Counted from the first letter of the stretch, positions 1-9,406 are shown. The stretch is 64,000 nt of DNA from Treponema sp. Marseille-Q3903 (GCF_014334335.1 NZ_JACSEU010000001.1:62001-126000), one strand, 5' to 3'. The notes: a model not told the origin generated them from the letters alone. Program-made: numbers and translations.

Positions 1-654
1 ATAAACTCCGTCTGCCAACTGCGCATCAAAATCATCTGTACCATACCAGTTGAAGTCCGCAGGTTCAGCGTTTACCCATTTTACAGTCTTTACGATTTTC
101 CCATCGGAAGCTTTGAAAGTTCCAATCCATTCATCTTCTTTTGAACCGGTCTGCTTGATTTTCAATGCAGATTTAGAGCCTTCACCGAAAATCTTGTCAG
201 AAGGCTGAGCAAGCTCAATATCAGGAGCAACTGTATCTACGACAACTTTAAACTCCTTTGTCTTGCCTTCATTTCCGTTATCATCAGTTGCTGTGAGATA
301 ATATGTATATGTCCCGTCAGGAGCTGTTTCTCCGTTGTTCATCGCACCGTTCCAGATAACTTCACGCGGAATCTGAACACCTTTTTTTACAGAAAAAAGC
401 TGCTTAAAGAATGATTTGAATGTCACGCTCTCAGGACGTGCAACTTTATTGCCAATTGTACGGATTACGTTTCCTTTTGAATCTTTTATGATAAGACTCC
501 ATCCCTGAATATAGCGTCTATCAGATATATTGAGGGGGATTACGAGTTCATCTTTTACACCGTCATTGTTTGGTGAAATATATTTTGTTTGAGCCGATAA
601 CGCATTAGCCGCAAAAATTAAAAACAGACTAAAAATCAATATTTTTTTGTTCAT
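1..654 (-). CDS. Secreted FlgD/CHU_C-like domain protein (3' part outside window)
   Basis: The reading frame is open from an ATG at 654 to the window edge, so only the N-terminal 218 residues are visible. It starts with a signal peptide (MNKKILIFSLFLIFAANALSA). The mature part opens with SPNNDGVKDELVIPLNI, which resembles the calcium-binding start of CHU_C/gliding-motility C-terminal and FlgD Ig-like domains. Later segments (VIWNGAMNNGETAPDGTYTY) match FlgD Ig-like repeats. The protein is probably periplasmic or surface exposed. Its start codon overlaps the stop of the upstream barrel gene by one base (TAATG), so the two are translationally coupled. The function of the missing C-terminus is unknown; some spirochaete relatives end in an OmpA domain, but that cannot be seen here. 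Confidence 0.75.
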   Translation of the reverse strand, partial: MNKKILIFSLFLIFAANALSAQTKYISPNNDGVKDELVIPLNISDRRYIQGWSLIIKDSKGNVIRTIGNKVARPESVTFKSFFKQLFSVKKGVQIPREVIWNGAMNNGETAPDGTYTYYLTATDDNGNEGKTKEFKVVVDTVAPDIELAQPSDKIFGEGSKSALKIKQTGSKEDEWIGTFKASDGKIVKTVKWVNAEPADFNWYGTDDFDAQLADGVY

Positions 655-1751
655 TATTCAGCCTCCTTTATTTCAAAAATTTCAATTTTTGGACCTTCTG
701 TATCTTTCATACCGAGGTCAATATCTGCACAAACCGAAAACGCATTTACTGCGCTGTACATATTTTTGTAACCGGCAGATGTAGTCATTTCACTTTCGCT
801 CCAGCCGTTGTTCTTAAGATACGAATTTGATTTTACGTTGAATGAAAAAGTAAAAAGGAATGCAATCGATGGAATGTAGTTTGCATGACCGGCCATCGAT
901 TCTTTTAAGTTATATTTTTCTCCAATGCTTATAATAAATTTTTCTTTGATTGCGAGCATTACATTTGCGTCAACAATCAGGTTTTGAAAAAGCGGAGTCG
1001 TAAAATCGAGCGCAGTGCCGACCTTTAATACGTCGTTTTCAAACATCGTTGCAGAAGCGCCTAACTTAACTGTTGCGAGAGTTGGGAATGGCGTGCTGTC
1101 AAGCATGCGTCCCTTGTCATCAAAAGTTTTAATCGCATATTTCCCATTATCAGGAGTCGAATTCGTATAACCTTTACCGAGATTTAAAGCTGAAAAGCCT
1201 AGTCGAAAGTTTTTCATAAATCCGACTTCTCCGTAGTTATATACAGTACCTATATTTGCGCCCAATGACCAGTCAAAGCCGCTAGAAAGCTTTATTCCGG
1301 CATTCAAACTCAAGCCAACATCGAGTTTATCTGTGATTTCTTTTGAAAGCCCAATTTTCATATTGACTGAATCACCGAGGTTCATCTCGTTATAACCGAC
1401 AAAAATCCCATCGACAAAACCACTTACAATATATAACTTTGTTGGGATCATAATGCCTAATTGGAATGCCTGTCCTATTTTGTGTATTAAAGAATCATAT
1501 CCTCCCGAATAAAAGAAAGTATATCCAAGGTTTAAGTTAATTCTCTGTTCTTTAGCAGCAAGTGCAGGGTTTACAATAAGAGAATCAGAGCCGGCATTAA
1601 AAAGCCCACCTCCGGTAACAGAAAGCCCGCCGGAAATGTTTAGCGGACTCGAAACTAGATATAAATCCTCTGTTCCAACAGGAGGATTGTAGGCATTAAC
1701 AGCAGTCAGCATAAATAAAGCCGAAATGACCGCAGTTGCTAATTTTTTCAT
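654..1751 (-). CDS. UPF0164/PorV-like outer-membrane beta-barrel protein
   Basis: 365 residues with a clear signal peptide (MKKLATAVISALFMLTAVNA). The mature N-terminus has a glycine-rich stretch followed by SLIVNPALAAKEQRINLNLGY, the 'NPA' pattern seen near the start of FadL/PorV-type barrels. The rest alternates short amphipathic beta strands and turns. I assign it to the treponemal UPF0164 (FadL/PorV-like) outer-membrane family by pattern; a search would be needed to be certain. A ribosome site AAGGAG (minus strand, 1758-1763) lies six bases before the ATG. A -10-like TATAAT lies at 1790-1795 on the minus strand with no convincing -35. It is coupled to the downstream FlgD-like gene. Confidence 0.7.
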   Translation of the reverse strand: MKKLATAVISALFMLTAVNAYNPPVGTEDLYLVSSPLNISGGLSVTGGGLFNAGSDSLIVNPALAAKEQRINLNLGYTFFYSGGYDSLIHKIGQAFQLGIMIPTKLYIVSGFVDGIFVGYNEMNLGDSVNMKIGLSKEITDKLDVGLSLNAGIKLSSGFDWSLGANIGTVYNYGEVGFMKNFRLGFSALNLGKGYTNSTPDNGKYAIKTFDDKGRMLDSTPFPTLATVKLGASATMFENDVLKVGTALDFTTPLFQNLIVDANVMLAIKEKFIISIGEKYNLKESMAGHANYIPSIAFLFTFSFNVKSNSYLKNNGWSESEMTTSAGYKNMYSAVNAFSVCADIDLGMKDTEGPKIEIFEIKEAE

Positions 1752-1789
1752 ATAAATCTCCTTATATGTTTAGGTATTTCCAATGACTG

Positions 1790-1795
1790 ATTATA
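1790..1795 (-). promoter_or_regulatory. -10 box for the barrel/FlgD-like operon
   Basis: TATAAT on the minus strand about 40 bases upstream of the barrel gene's start. The 17-bp position upstream holds only AT-rich sequence with no good -35, so this is a tentative call. Confidence 0.35.
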
Positions 1796-1868
1796 ACTGA
1801 ATAAATTTATTTTTACTATATGTTAAAATTTTCGGATAAAAAGCTTTGATTGTAAAACTGATAAAATC

Positions 1869-1897
1869 TTGAATTATTAATAGAATTACCATATAGT
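1869..1897 (+). promoter_or_regulatory. Promoter giving a predicted leaderless mRNA
   Basis: TTGAAT (1869-1874), a 17-bp spacer and TATAGT (1892-1897). Only six bases separate the -10 box from the ATG at 1904, so transcription should start at or next to the start codon. No Shine-Dalgarno sequence precedes the gene. Confidence 0.6.
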
Positions 1898-1903
1898 AAG
1901 TGT

Positions 1904-3454
1904 ATGATCAGCAAAGAAAAAAATCAAAATTCTAAGAAAAAAGAAAATTTCTTTCAGGCGCTTATCGCTTCTATTTTTAAGTCTTCAAGCCCGGATGCAG
2001 AAAAAAAACGTCGTCTAAAAGCGATCGCAAAAAATATTGCAAAATCGAAATATCACAATTTTTATAAACAGTCTTCAGGAGAAATGCTCGCTCCTTTTGG
2101 CAAATTGATTTTTGAAATTTACAAAGCGACTTCTCCTGCCCAAATCGTATTTAAAAATGCTCAAAACCCTGCAATTTTCAATCGTCAGATTATAAACTAC
2201 ATCCTTTCTGAACGCCAGCTGGAACTTCTTGACAGCTTTGATGAAACGAAAGTTCTTGAAGCAATCAGACACACACCTGTATCCCAAGTAAAAAACGACA
2301 TTGAAAACAAATTACAAGAATTTTCTCACGATTTTGACGAAGCAAAAACCGCAAAAGCCGAAGCAATTTCTAAAACTTTCACAATTTTCAAAGATTTCTG
2401 TTGTTTTGATTATTACATGATTATCAAAAAGTTCGATTCAACATATAGAGAATATTCATTCGATTTGGCTCCCACTATCGAAAAAGTCAGCGCAGAATAT
2501 ATCCTCGACGATATAAAAGATTTTCTTTCAGTCGCATATTCGCTTACAGACGATTCGATTGACTGGGGTCCACTTTTTGATTTCTTTAAGAAAACTCAAG
2601 GGAAAGAATTAGTTCCTTTTGGCAGCTGGAAAAAAATTGTCGCAAAAATCAGGAGCATCCAAAGCTCTCGCACCCTCGACTTAATAGTTCAGCACGCTTC
2701 AGAAAATCCTGAATATGTAACAGAAGTTGCCTACCATTACGAGCCGATTGTCGAACCATATTTTGATAAAATTGAAAGTGATGTAAGAAATCTTATCGCA
2801 AAAATAGAAGCAGAGCAGAAGGCTTCAAAAGTTTCTTCCATCTGCATTCAGATTTTTGGAACGGCAAATCCACAAAGTCTAAAATTTTACGTTCCATCTT
2901 TCAATGCACCTCTTGAAAAAAAAGATTTAAATACATTTGAATACACAGAGCCTTTGAATTATTTGAAAACTTTCCTTGTTGAATTTGTAAAAACAGCAAT
3001 CCGTGAATTTTATGATGTTGTTGTAATCCGGGGTCAGTGGGATGCGACGCTTTCTGCACCTCTTTCAAACGCTTATCAAGAGCTTCTTAAAACTTCTGAC
3101 GAAATTACAATTTTTGATGAAAAGTTCTCGGAAGACGGTGTCAGCGGAATTAAAGTAAAGACACTTTTGCCAAAGACCGCTCACGATGCCGGCGCAGAAA
3201 ACATCATAAACCGAGTGATTTCAGATGCAAATGAAACGGCGCGAGGTTTTATAATTTCTTCTGCACAAAATTTGATAACGATCGGAAAAACAATAAAACC
3301 ATTGATTGACGATATGGCTCTTTCAAAACCTGTAATTGTTCAAAACTGGAAAGAGCTTGATAAATACATCGACTTGCCGATGCATGATTTTTGCGTTGGA
3401 ATTTATAAAAAGATTTATATGTTTGTTCAGTTGATGCAAGCTTACGTCAATTAA
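1904..3454 (+). CDS. Hypothetical protein, possibly the treponemal DUF5312 family
   Basis: 516 residues with no signal peptide and no membrane span. The first 40 residues are lysine-rich and probably disordered. The remainder is helical, acidic/basic mixed sequence without a motif I recognise. The N-terminal pattern (FFQALIASIF..AEKKRRLKAIAKNIAKSKYHNFYK, then MLAPFGKLIFEIYK) resembles a protein conserved in treponemes that I recall as DUF5312; this is memory of a family, not a search. The ATG at 1904 is chosen because a good promoter ends six bases before it. The gene is monocistronic and converges on the acidic-repeat protein gene. Confidence 0.7.
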   Translation: MISKEKNQNSKKKENFFQALIASIFKSSSPDAEKKRRLKAIAKNIAKSKYHNFYKQSSGEMLAPFGKLIFEIYKATSPAQIVFKNAQNPAIFNRQIINYILSERQLELLDSFDETKVLEAIRHTPVSQVKNDIENKLQEFSHDFDEAKTAKAEAISKTFTIFKDFCCFDYYMIIKKFDSTYREYSFDLAPTIEKVSAEYILDDIKDFLSVAYSLTDDSIDWGPLFDFFKKTQGKELVPFGSWKKIVAKIRSIQSSRTLDLIVQHASENPEYVTEVAYHYEPIVEPYFDKIESDVRNLIAKIEAEQKASKVSSICIQIFGTANPQSLKFYVPSFNAPLEKKDLNTFEYTEPLNYLKTFLVEFVKTAIREFYDVVVIRGQWDATLSAPLSNAYQELLKTSDEITIFDEKFSEDGVSGIKVKTLLPKTAHDAGAENIINRVISDANETARGFIISSAQNLITIGKTIKPLIDDMALSKPVIVQNWKELDKYIDLPMHDFCVGIYKKIYMFVQLMQAYVN

Positions 3455-3473
3455 TTTTTATTTGTTGCAGATT

Positions 3474-5654
3474 TTATTTGCCGACGCTTTCTCTGTCAAC
3501 AATTTCCTGCAAATTTTCGAGTGGTTCTTCTGCAAATGACGACAGCGAAAAATAATCATTCTCTTTGTTTGCCGGGACTTCTTCTGTAAGTTCTTCGATC
3601 TTTTCCTGCTTCTCTGAAGCATAATCTTTCAAATCGAACACTTTAAATATTTTCCGATTTCCATTTAATGTCGCAAAAGAATATTCCGAACCGAGCCTTA
3701 TTTCTTCTGCATAAAGATTATCTACAGTAGCGAATTCGTTGTTGTCAAAATACGTTTCGTCAGAAGGTTCGTACTTGTGTTGCCCCTTATTTATACTGAA
3801 AAGTAATTCTTCAGTGCGTTTATTTTCGAATTCGGATTCTTCGAGTTCATCAAGTTCGTCTATTACGTCGTCAATTATATCTTTTTGAACAGGAGGGGTA
3901 TATTTCAAATCTTCATGACGTTCTTTTTCAGACTCAGGCGGCGAAACATCATCGGCATCTTCAAGCTCTTCAACGTCTTCAAGCTCTTCAACATCCTCGA
4001 GTTCTTCAACCTCTTCAACATCTTCAAGTTCTTCGACATCATCTACACCTTCAGGTTCTTCAACATCTTCAAGTTCTTCGACATCATCCAAGCTCTCTTC
4101 ATCTAGTTCTTCAACATCATCGAGATCTTCAACATCTTCAAGTTCATCTATATCATCTGAATGCACAACAGTCTGCGCAGCGCCATCGTTTTTTTGCCCT
4201 GTCAAATCGCTTCCAGCAGAAACAACAAGATTTAATTTTGCCTTTTTGATTACGTCTTCAAGAACTTTGCGAATTTCTTCAACCGATGCTTTTGAAATAT
4301 TCCTGTCATCAGATTTCAAAGCGGCTTGACTTTGAGTTTCCGAGTCATAGTCAGCTTCGGTTTCTGCCGAGATGTTTTTTATTTTATTGTCAAAAATAAC
4401 AAATATCTCGTTCCAGTTTTTTTCGAGATATTCGCTTAATTCTTCTCTGCGCTTTTTGCTGTGCACGTTGAGGCTTTTTACGATATCAGTTGTAAAATCT
4501 TCTTTCCGAGTCTTTAACTGCCCCGCAACGTAGCTCCATTTATTTCCATTTTTACGGCTTTCGTCGCTGCTCAAATATTCGTCTATTATTGCAAGCTGTA
4601 TGCATTTAATACGGTTTTTCAGAATCGTGATTGGATCTTTCCTAAAACTGAACACGAGAAAAATTATAAGAAAGATTGAAATAAATGCACAAAGATAAAT
4701 TAAAATTTTTAATTCGTTTGAAAGTTCAAATAAATTGCTCGGGAAAACTCCGCTTATTCTGATAAAATCTTTGCGAGATGAAGTCAGAATTACCCAAAAG
4801 CGACCGTCTCTCATCTCTAAGATTTTTTCCGGTGATGACACTTTTTCAAGCTCAACGGCAGAGACTGCTGTTTTTGAAAGCGTTTGCCAATAATTTTGAA
4901 CAGGCGTTTTAAATGTTTTTGTTTCCCCTGCCGGGATTCCTAAAACGATTCCGCCATTTAAACTATTGTCAGAATAAATCGTAAAGCTTTGAACAAATGA
5001 AATTGCATTTTTATCTGCAAGAGATTTTTCGATTTCGTAAATATTTAAGTAAAAAAGACATTTTGCCGAATAAATTCCATCCATCCAGCAAAACGGCACA
5101 TAAATGATGATCCTCCCGCGCAAATCGTCAAACAGAATTTTTACGTTGCTTTCGTCGGTGTTATTTTCAAAAATATTGAATTCGAGCTCGCCTGCATCTT
5201 TTACAATATCAGGATAATTTTTGTAACTTTTTGTTATTCCATTCAGCCGCAGAACATCAGTATCATTATAAGAACTGAAATGAAGATTTTTACCGTTTTT
5301 ATCGATGATTCGGATTCCATCGAGTGAAGGAATCTCAGCAAAAAGCTGTTCCGTGAGTCTGCGGCGGCGGCTCACATCGCTTTCAGATGGATTTTGAACG
5401 TAATAACTGCGGACAGAACGGTCATTTATCCAAGCTGTTTCACTTCGTTGAACTTTTTTGAGAATATCAGAGATGTACAAATTACAGCTTTCAGAAATTT
5501 TATCAAGCTCAGCTATGTTTTCACTAATTTTTGCCTGCGAATAAAACTTGTTTTCGATATACTTGAAAACGCTTGTATTAAGCGACAGAAAAAAAATTGC
5601 AAAGAGACTAAGCGCACTCAATAAGCTGAAAGCGATCTTCTGCCTAGAAGTCAT
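3474..5654 (-). CDS. Two-TM sensor-like membrane protein with acidic repeat tail
   Basis: I place the start at the ATG at 5654 (MTSRQKIAF...), giving 726 residues. A TTG at 5696 would add 14 residues in front of the membrane anchor and looks less likely. A first transmembrane segment (about residues 5-25) is followed by an extracytoplasmic region of about 310 residues. That region resembles a Cache-type sensor in layout (long helix, then mixed alpha/beta). A second membrane segment (LKILIYLCAFISIFLIIFLV) comes next, then a cytoplasmic tail. The tail has no kinase, GGDEF or methyl-accepting domain that I can see. Instead it carries about 80 residues of Glu/Asp-rich tandem repeats (ELEDVEE type). 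The role is unknown; possibly a scaffold or signalling partner. Confidence 0.7.
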   Translation of the reverse strand: MTSRQKIAFSLLSALSLFAIFFLSLNTSVFKYIENKFYSQAKISENIAELDKISESCNLYISDILKKVQRSETAWINDRSVRSYYVQNPSESDVSRRRRLTEQLFAEIPSLDGIRIIDKNGKNLHFSSYNDTDVLRLNGITKSYKNYPDIVKDAGELEFNIFENNTDESNVKILFDDLRGRIIIYVPFCWMDGIYSAKCLFYLNIYEIEKSLADKNAISFVQSFTIYSDNSLNGGIVLGIPAGETKTFKTPVQNYWQTLSKTAVSAVELEKVSSPEKILEMRDGRFWVILTSSRKDFIRISGVFPSNLFELSNELKILIYLCAFISIFLIIFLVFSFRKDPITILKNRIKCIQLAIIDEYLSSDESRKNGNKWSYVAGQLKTRKEDFTTDIVKSLNVHSKKRREELSEYLEKNWNEIFVIFDNKIKNISAETEADYDSETQSQAALKSDDRNISKASVEEIRKVLEDVIKKAKLNLVVSAGSDLTGQKNDGAAQTVVHSDDIDELEDVEDLDDVEELDEESLDDVEELEDVEEPEGVDDVEELEDVEEVEELEDVEELEDVEELEDADDVSPPESEKERHEDLKYTPPVQKDIIDDVIDELDELEESEFENKRTEELLFSINKGQHKYEPSDETYFDNNEFATVDNLYAEEIRLGSEYSFATLNGNRKIFKVFDLKDYASEKQEKIEELTEEVPANKENDYFSLSSFAEEPLENLQEIVDRESVGK
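3945..4150 (-). repeat. Tandem codon repeat encoding acidic ELEDVEE units
   Basis: On the plus strand this reads as repeats of ttcttcaac/atcttcaag (3, 6, 9, 12 and 18-base periods). They encode D/E-V-E-E-L-E-D units in the acidic tail of the two-TM protein. The unit length is a multiple of three, so copy-number changes would keep frame. Confidence 0.75.
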
Positions 5655-5738
5655 CTTTATCGTTATATTATCGGCATAGAGATTAAAATTCAACAATGTT
5701 AGTTTTCAATCCTACACAAATAGAGTATTATAATTGCG

Positions 5739-6977
5739 ATGGTTGAAGTAGAAAAAGAAGCAGCAAAAGTACCACGAGCACTCCTTGTAGGAGAGCCGGG
5801 AAATGATTTACAAGAACTCAAAGGCTTAGCCTTTACGCTTGGAATTGATGTAGTTCAGCGCCTTACATTGACTAGGATGGAAGTTCAGCCCGCATACGGA
5901 ATGGGAAAAGGCAAAGCTCAGGAAATTTCAGATTTGGCGAGAGAAATTCAAGCTGACTGCATTATTTTTGATTTCAACCTTGAGCCGAGAAAACAGCGAA
6001 ACTGGGAAGAACTTTCAGGAATCTCGTGTTTTGACAGACAGGAAGTCATCATAAGAATTTTTGCTCAACGTGCACAGACACGCGAGGCAATGCTTCAAGT
6101 TGAACTAGCGCAGCTTTCATATTCGCTTCCACGCCTTGCTCACGTCAATAAAGAATTTGCGCGCCAGAGAGGTGGGGCGTTTGGAACAAAAGGTTCTGGA
6201 GAGACTCAACTAGAACTAGACCAACGAAAAATCCGTGAGCGAATAGCTTTTCTAAAAAAAGAACTCGCAGAGATTGAATTGAACCGTAAAACTCAGAGAA
6301 AACAGCGTGGCAAAGTTTTTTCATGCGCGTTAGTAGGCTATACAAACGCAGGAAAATCCTCGCTGTTGAATGCGCTTACAGACTCAGATGCATTTGTTGA
6401 AAACAAACTTTTTGCAACTCTCGATCCTCTAACTCGCAAATTACCGTTAAACGAAAGCGCCGGAGTTTTGATTACAGACACAGTAGGATTTATCAGCAAC
6501 ATTCCACACCATCTGATAAACGCATTTAAATCTACACTCGAAGAAGCAGCCGATGCCGACCTTCTGTTGATTGTGCTTGACTCTTCAGATAAAGAAGCGG
6601 AGTTTCAATATAAAACTGTTTGCGACGTCCTTGAAGATATCGGGGCGGACAAAAGCCCTCGCATTATTCTTCTAAATAAAATAGACAAAGCCGAAGAAGA
6701 CGAAAATAAAACACTCCAAACTTTGCGTCACAAATTCCCGGATGCGATTTTAGTCAGCGCAAAGGAAAAAAACGGTTTTGACGAACTAAAACAGAGAATT
6801 TATGAAACACTTTACGGTGAAATTGCAAATTATATAATTCCTGTAGAACGTGCAGACCTTGTTACAGAATTGCGAAAAGCTGGGTGTATTCAAAAAGAAG
6901 AATGGCTTGAAGACGGTGTTCATATAACTGCTCGTACAACTGGAAGGCTTTTAGAATTGATTAAGGATTATAGGTAA
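5739..6977 (+). CDS. hflX: HflX ribosome-associated GTPase
   Basis: 412 residues, usual HflX length. The N-terminal HflX domain (about 1-190) contains the conserved GGAFGTKGSGETQLELDQR region. The G domain follows: P-loop GYTNAGKSS (200-208), G3 DTVGF (247-251) and G4 NKID. HflX binds the 50S/70S ribosome and splits stalled or stressed ribosomes in a GTP-dependent way, acting in the cytoplasm. There is no Shine-Dalgarno site; a TATAAT at 5729-5734 ends only four bases before the ATG. The next gene starts one base after the stop codon, so the two form an operon. Confidence 0.95.
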   Translation: MVEVEKEAAKVPRALLVGEPGNDLQELKGLAFTLGIDVVQRLTLTRMEVQPAYGMGKGKAQEISDLAREIQADCIIFDFNLEPRKQRNWEELSGISCFDRQEVIIRIFAQRAQTREAMLQVELAQLSYSLPRLAHVNKEFARQRGGAFGTKGSGETQLELDQRKIRERIAFLKKELAEIELNRKTQRKQRGKVFSCALVGYTNAGKSSLLNALTDSDAFVENKLFATLDPLTRKLPLNESAGVLITDTVGFISNIPHHLINAFKSTLEEAADADLLLIVLDSSDKEAEFQYKTVCDVLEDIGADKSPRIILLNKIDKAEEDENKTLQTLRHKFPDAILVSAKEKNGFDELKQRIYETLYGEIANYIIPVERADLVTELRKAGCIQKEEWLEDGVHITARTTGRLLELIKDYR

Positions 6978-6978
6978 A

Positions 6979-7494
6979 ATGCAGTCTGATTTTTATAAAA
7001 AAAATACATGGGAAAGACTTTTATTGCGCGACAAGATTATGCTCGCAGTTATAGCGCTGCTTGTTCTTGTAATATTGATTGGAACACTTTTTTCAATGCT
7101 CAACGAAAGGAGAAACACACCTGAAGTCCTGCTTTCAAAAGGTAAAGCGGTTAGTCTAGCCCCCCCTGTTGATGATGAAAAGACTGCGTACTTTGAGCTT
7201 GGGACGATGAGGATTGTAAATGCAAGCGAAAATACGAATGAAAATACAGTCCTTGTTGCGTCGGCATGGCTAGCGTATCCCGCAGACGACACCGTTTTTT
7301 ATGAGGAAATCGCAAGAAAACGCGGAGTTGTAAGAGGAATAATGCAAAAGTACTTTTCGGAACGCACAAAAAATCAACTGCTTTCCGAAACCGAAGAAGT
7401 AATAGAAAAAAAATTGGTACAACAGATAAACAGCCGTTTTTCACTCGGGAAAATAAGCGGCATTTATTTTACAGACTATATTTTTCTGGAATAA
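6979..7494 (+). CDS. FliL-like membrane protein
   Basis: 171 residues: a short cytoplasmic N-terminus, one membrane span (about 18-41, IMLAVIALLVLVILIGTLF) and a periplasmic domain. The C-terminal pattern (RGVVRGIMQKYFSERTKNQL, then QINSRFSLGKISGIYFTDYIFLE) matches the end of FliL, the stator-associated flagellar protein. The usual spirochaete fliL sits in the large flagellar operon, so this copy beside hflX is probably a paralogue. Assignment is by pattern and topology; divergence from standard FliL is clear in the linker. It starts one base after hflX. Confidence 0.65.
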   Translation: MQSDFYKKNTWERLLLRDKIMLAVIALLVLVILIGTLFSMLNERRNTPEVLLSKGKAVSLAPPVDDEKTAYFELGTMRIVNASENTNENTVLVASAWLAYPADDTVFYEEIARKRGVVRGIMQKYFSERTKNQLLSETEEVIEKKLVQQINSRFSLGKISGIYFTDYIFLE

Positions 7495-7529
7495 AATAAA
7501 AAATCATAAAATTACCGATAGGAGTAATC

Positions 7530-9335
7530 ATGGCAAAAACTATACCTTCTCGCAAAGATGTTCCTGAATCAGATAAATGGAACCTCTCTTCAATCTATAA
7601 ATCAGATGATGAATGGGAATCTTCATTAAAAGAAATACCTATACTGACAAAAAAAGTATTGGAATATAAATCAAAGCTGGGAAGTTCTGCACAAATGCTT
7701 TTAGAAGCGTTGAAAGCGCTTGAAAAGGCAAATCTAAAAATGGAAACCGTTTATCATTATGCTTCACTTCAACACGAAGCAGATGAAGACGATTCAAATG
7801 CAACAGACCGCGAGGGTCGCGCTATGATGGCATACACTCAGATGGAAACTGAACTCAGCTTTATAGACCCGGAAATTCAGTCAATCGACGAAACAAAGCT
7901 TATGGAGTGGATCGAACAACCTCAATTTAAAGATTACAAAGTCTATATAAAAAAATTGCTGCATTTTAAACAGTTTATCCTAAGCGAAAAAGAAGAAAGA
8001 ATTCTTTCTCTCGCAATGCAGCCTGCCCAAACTGCGCAAACAGCATTCAGCGTGCTTACTAACGTCGACATGAACAAAACTTTTGGAACTGTAAAAGTTG
8101 ATGGAGAAGAACGGCAGCTTACAGAAACAACGTGGACGCTTTTTCTTCACTCTCAAGACAGGAAAGTCCGGGAAGAAGCGTATAAAAAATTTTACGGAAA
8201 ATATGAAGAACATCAGAATACAATTGCAGCGCTTTATGCAGGCAGTGTAAATCAAGATGTATTCACGATGCGTTCACGCGGATACAAATCATCTCTCGAG
8301 CACGCTCTTTACGGAAACAAAGTGCCTCAATCGGTTTACCACAACTTGATTGAATGCGTGCACAAAAATCTACCGACTCTTCACACCTATTATTCGCTCC
8401 GAAAAAAAATTATGGGTGTCAGTGAATTGCGTCACTACGACGTTTATGTTCCGCTAGTAAAAACTGTTGAAACGAAAACTTCTTACGAAGAATCAGTTGA
8501 AATATGCAGGGCGGCTCTTGCTCCTCTTGGGAAAGAATATACAGACAGGCTTTGTGACGGCTTATTGAACGGTTGGGCTGACCGCTATGAAAATGTCGGA
8601 AAACGCTCAGGAGCATTCAGTTCTGGTGCGTACATAGGAGATCCTTATATACTTTTAAACTACAACGAATCAAATATCCGCGATGTATTTACAATGGCAC
8701 ACGAAGGCGGGCACAGCATGCACAGCTGGTATTCAGTCCACAACAATCCGTTTATGAGCTATGACTACACAATTTTTGAAGCAGAAGTTGCGTCGACATT
8801 TAACGAAGAACTCGTATTTGAATATCTTTTCAAAACGGCAAAATCAGATGAGATGAAAAAATATCTTCTTGCGATGCGTGCTGATGATATTCTTGCAACT
8901 CTGTACCGCCAGACAATGTTTGCAGAATTTGAACTTAAAACTCACGAACTTGTAGAAAAGGGAACTCCGCTGACTGCAGAGCTTCTTCGCAAGACATACC
9001 GAGAGCTCCTCGAATTATATTTTGGTTCAGAAATGCATTTCGAGAGCAATTCTGATTTAGAGGGACTTAGGATTCCACATTTTTACAACGCTTTCTATGT
9101 CTATAAATATGCAACTGGAATTTCCGCAGCGCTTGCTCTTGCAAAACGAGTGACGACAGGCGGCGAAAACGAGCGCAACGATTATTTTAATTTTTTAAAA
9201 AGCGGCGGCTCACGTTATCCAATAGAAAGCCTAAAAGTCGCTGGAGTAGATATGGAAAGCACGGAACCTGTTCAAGCCGCATGCGATGAGTTCAAAACAA
9301 TCGTCGATGAATTAAATAGATTTTTCAACAGATGA
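7530..9335 (+). CDS. pepF: Oligoendopeptidase F (M3 family)
   Basis: 601 residues, the normal length for PepF. The zinc site HEGGH (in FTMAHEGGHSMHSW) and the downstream third ligand region (FEAEVASTFNE) are intact. M3 oligopeptidases cleave short peptides in the cytoplasm; no signal peptide is present. A GGAG ribosome site lies just upstream of the ATG. The gene follows the hflX/FliL-like pair by 35 bases and may be cotranscribed with it. Confidence 0.93.
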   Translation: MAKTIPSRKDVPESDKWNLSSIYKSDDEWESSLKEIPILTKKVLEYKSKLGSSAQMLLEALKALEKANLKMETVYHYASLQHEADEDDSNATDREGRAMMAYTQMETELSFIDPEIQSIDETKLMEWIEQPQFKDYKVYIKKLLHFKQFILSEKEERILSLAMQPAQTAQTAFSVLTNVDMNKTFGTVKVDGEERQLTETTWTLFLHSQDRKVREEAYKKFYGKYEEHQNTIAALYAGSVNQDVFTMRSRGYKSSLEHALYGNKVPQSVYHNLIECVHKNLPTLHTYYSLRKKIMGVSELRHYDVYVPLVKTVETKTSYEESVEICRAALAPLGKEYTDRLCDGLLNGWADRYENVGKRSGAFSSGAYIGDPYILLNYNESNIRDVFTMAHEGGHSMHSWYSVHNNPFMSYDYTIFEAEVASTFNEELVFEYLFKTAKSDEMKKYLLAMRADDILATLYRQTMFAEFELKTHELVEKGTPLTAELLRKTYRELLELYFGSEMHFESNSDLEGLRIPHFYNAFYVYKYATGISAALALAKRVTTGGENERNDYFNFLKSGGSRYPIESLKVAGVDMESTEPVQAACDEFKTIVDELNRFFNR

Positions 9336-9377
9336 AAACGGTATTTTTAAAGCTTCCCTTTGACGATTTCTTTAAAG

Positions 9378-9406
9378 TTGCTAACGTTTTATACCGATAT
9401 TATAAT
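9378..9406 (+). promoter_or_regulatory. Promoter for adenosine deaminase gene
   Basis: TTGCTA (9378-9383), 17-bp spacer, TATAAT (9401-9406). The -10 box lies inside a nearly palindromic ACCG(10-11 nt)CGGT segment (9393-9411), which could also bind a regulator. Confidence 0.55.
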
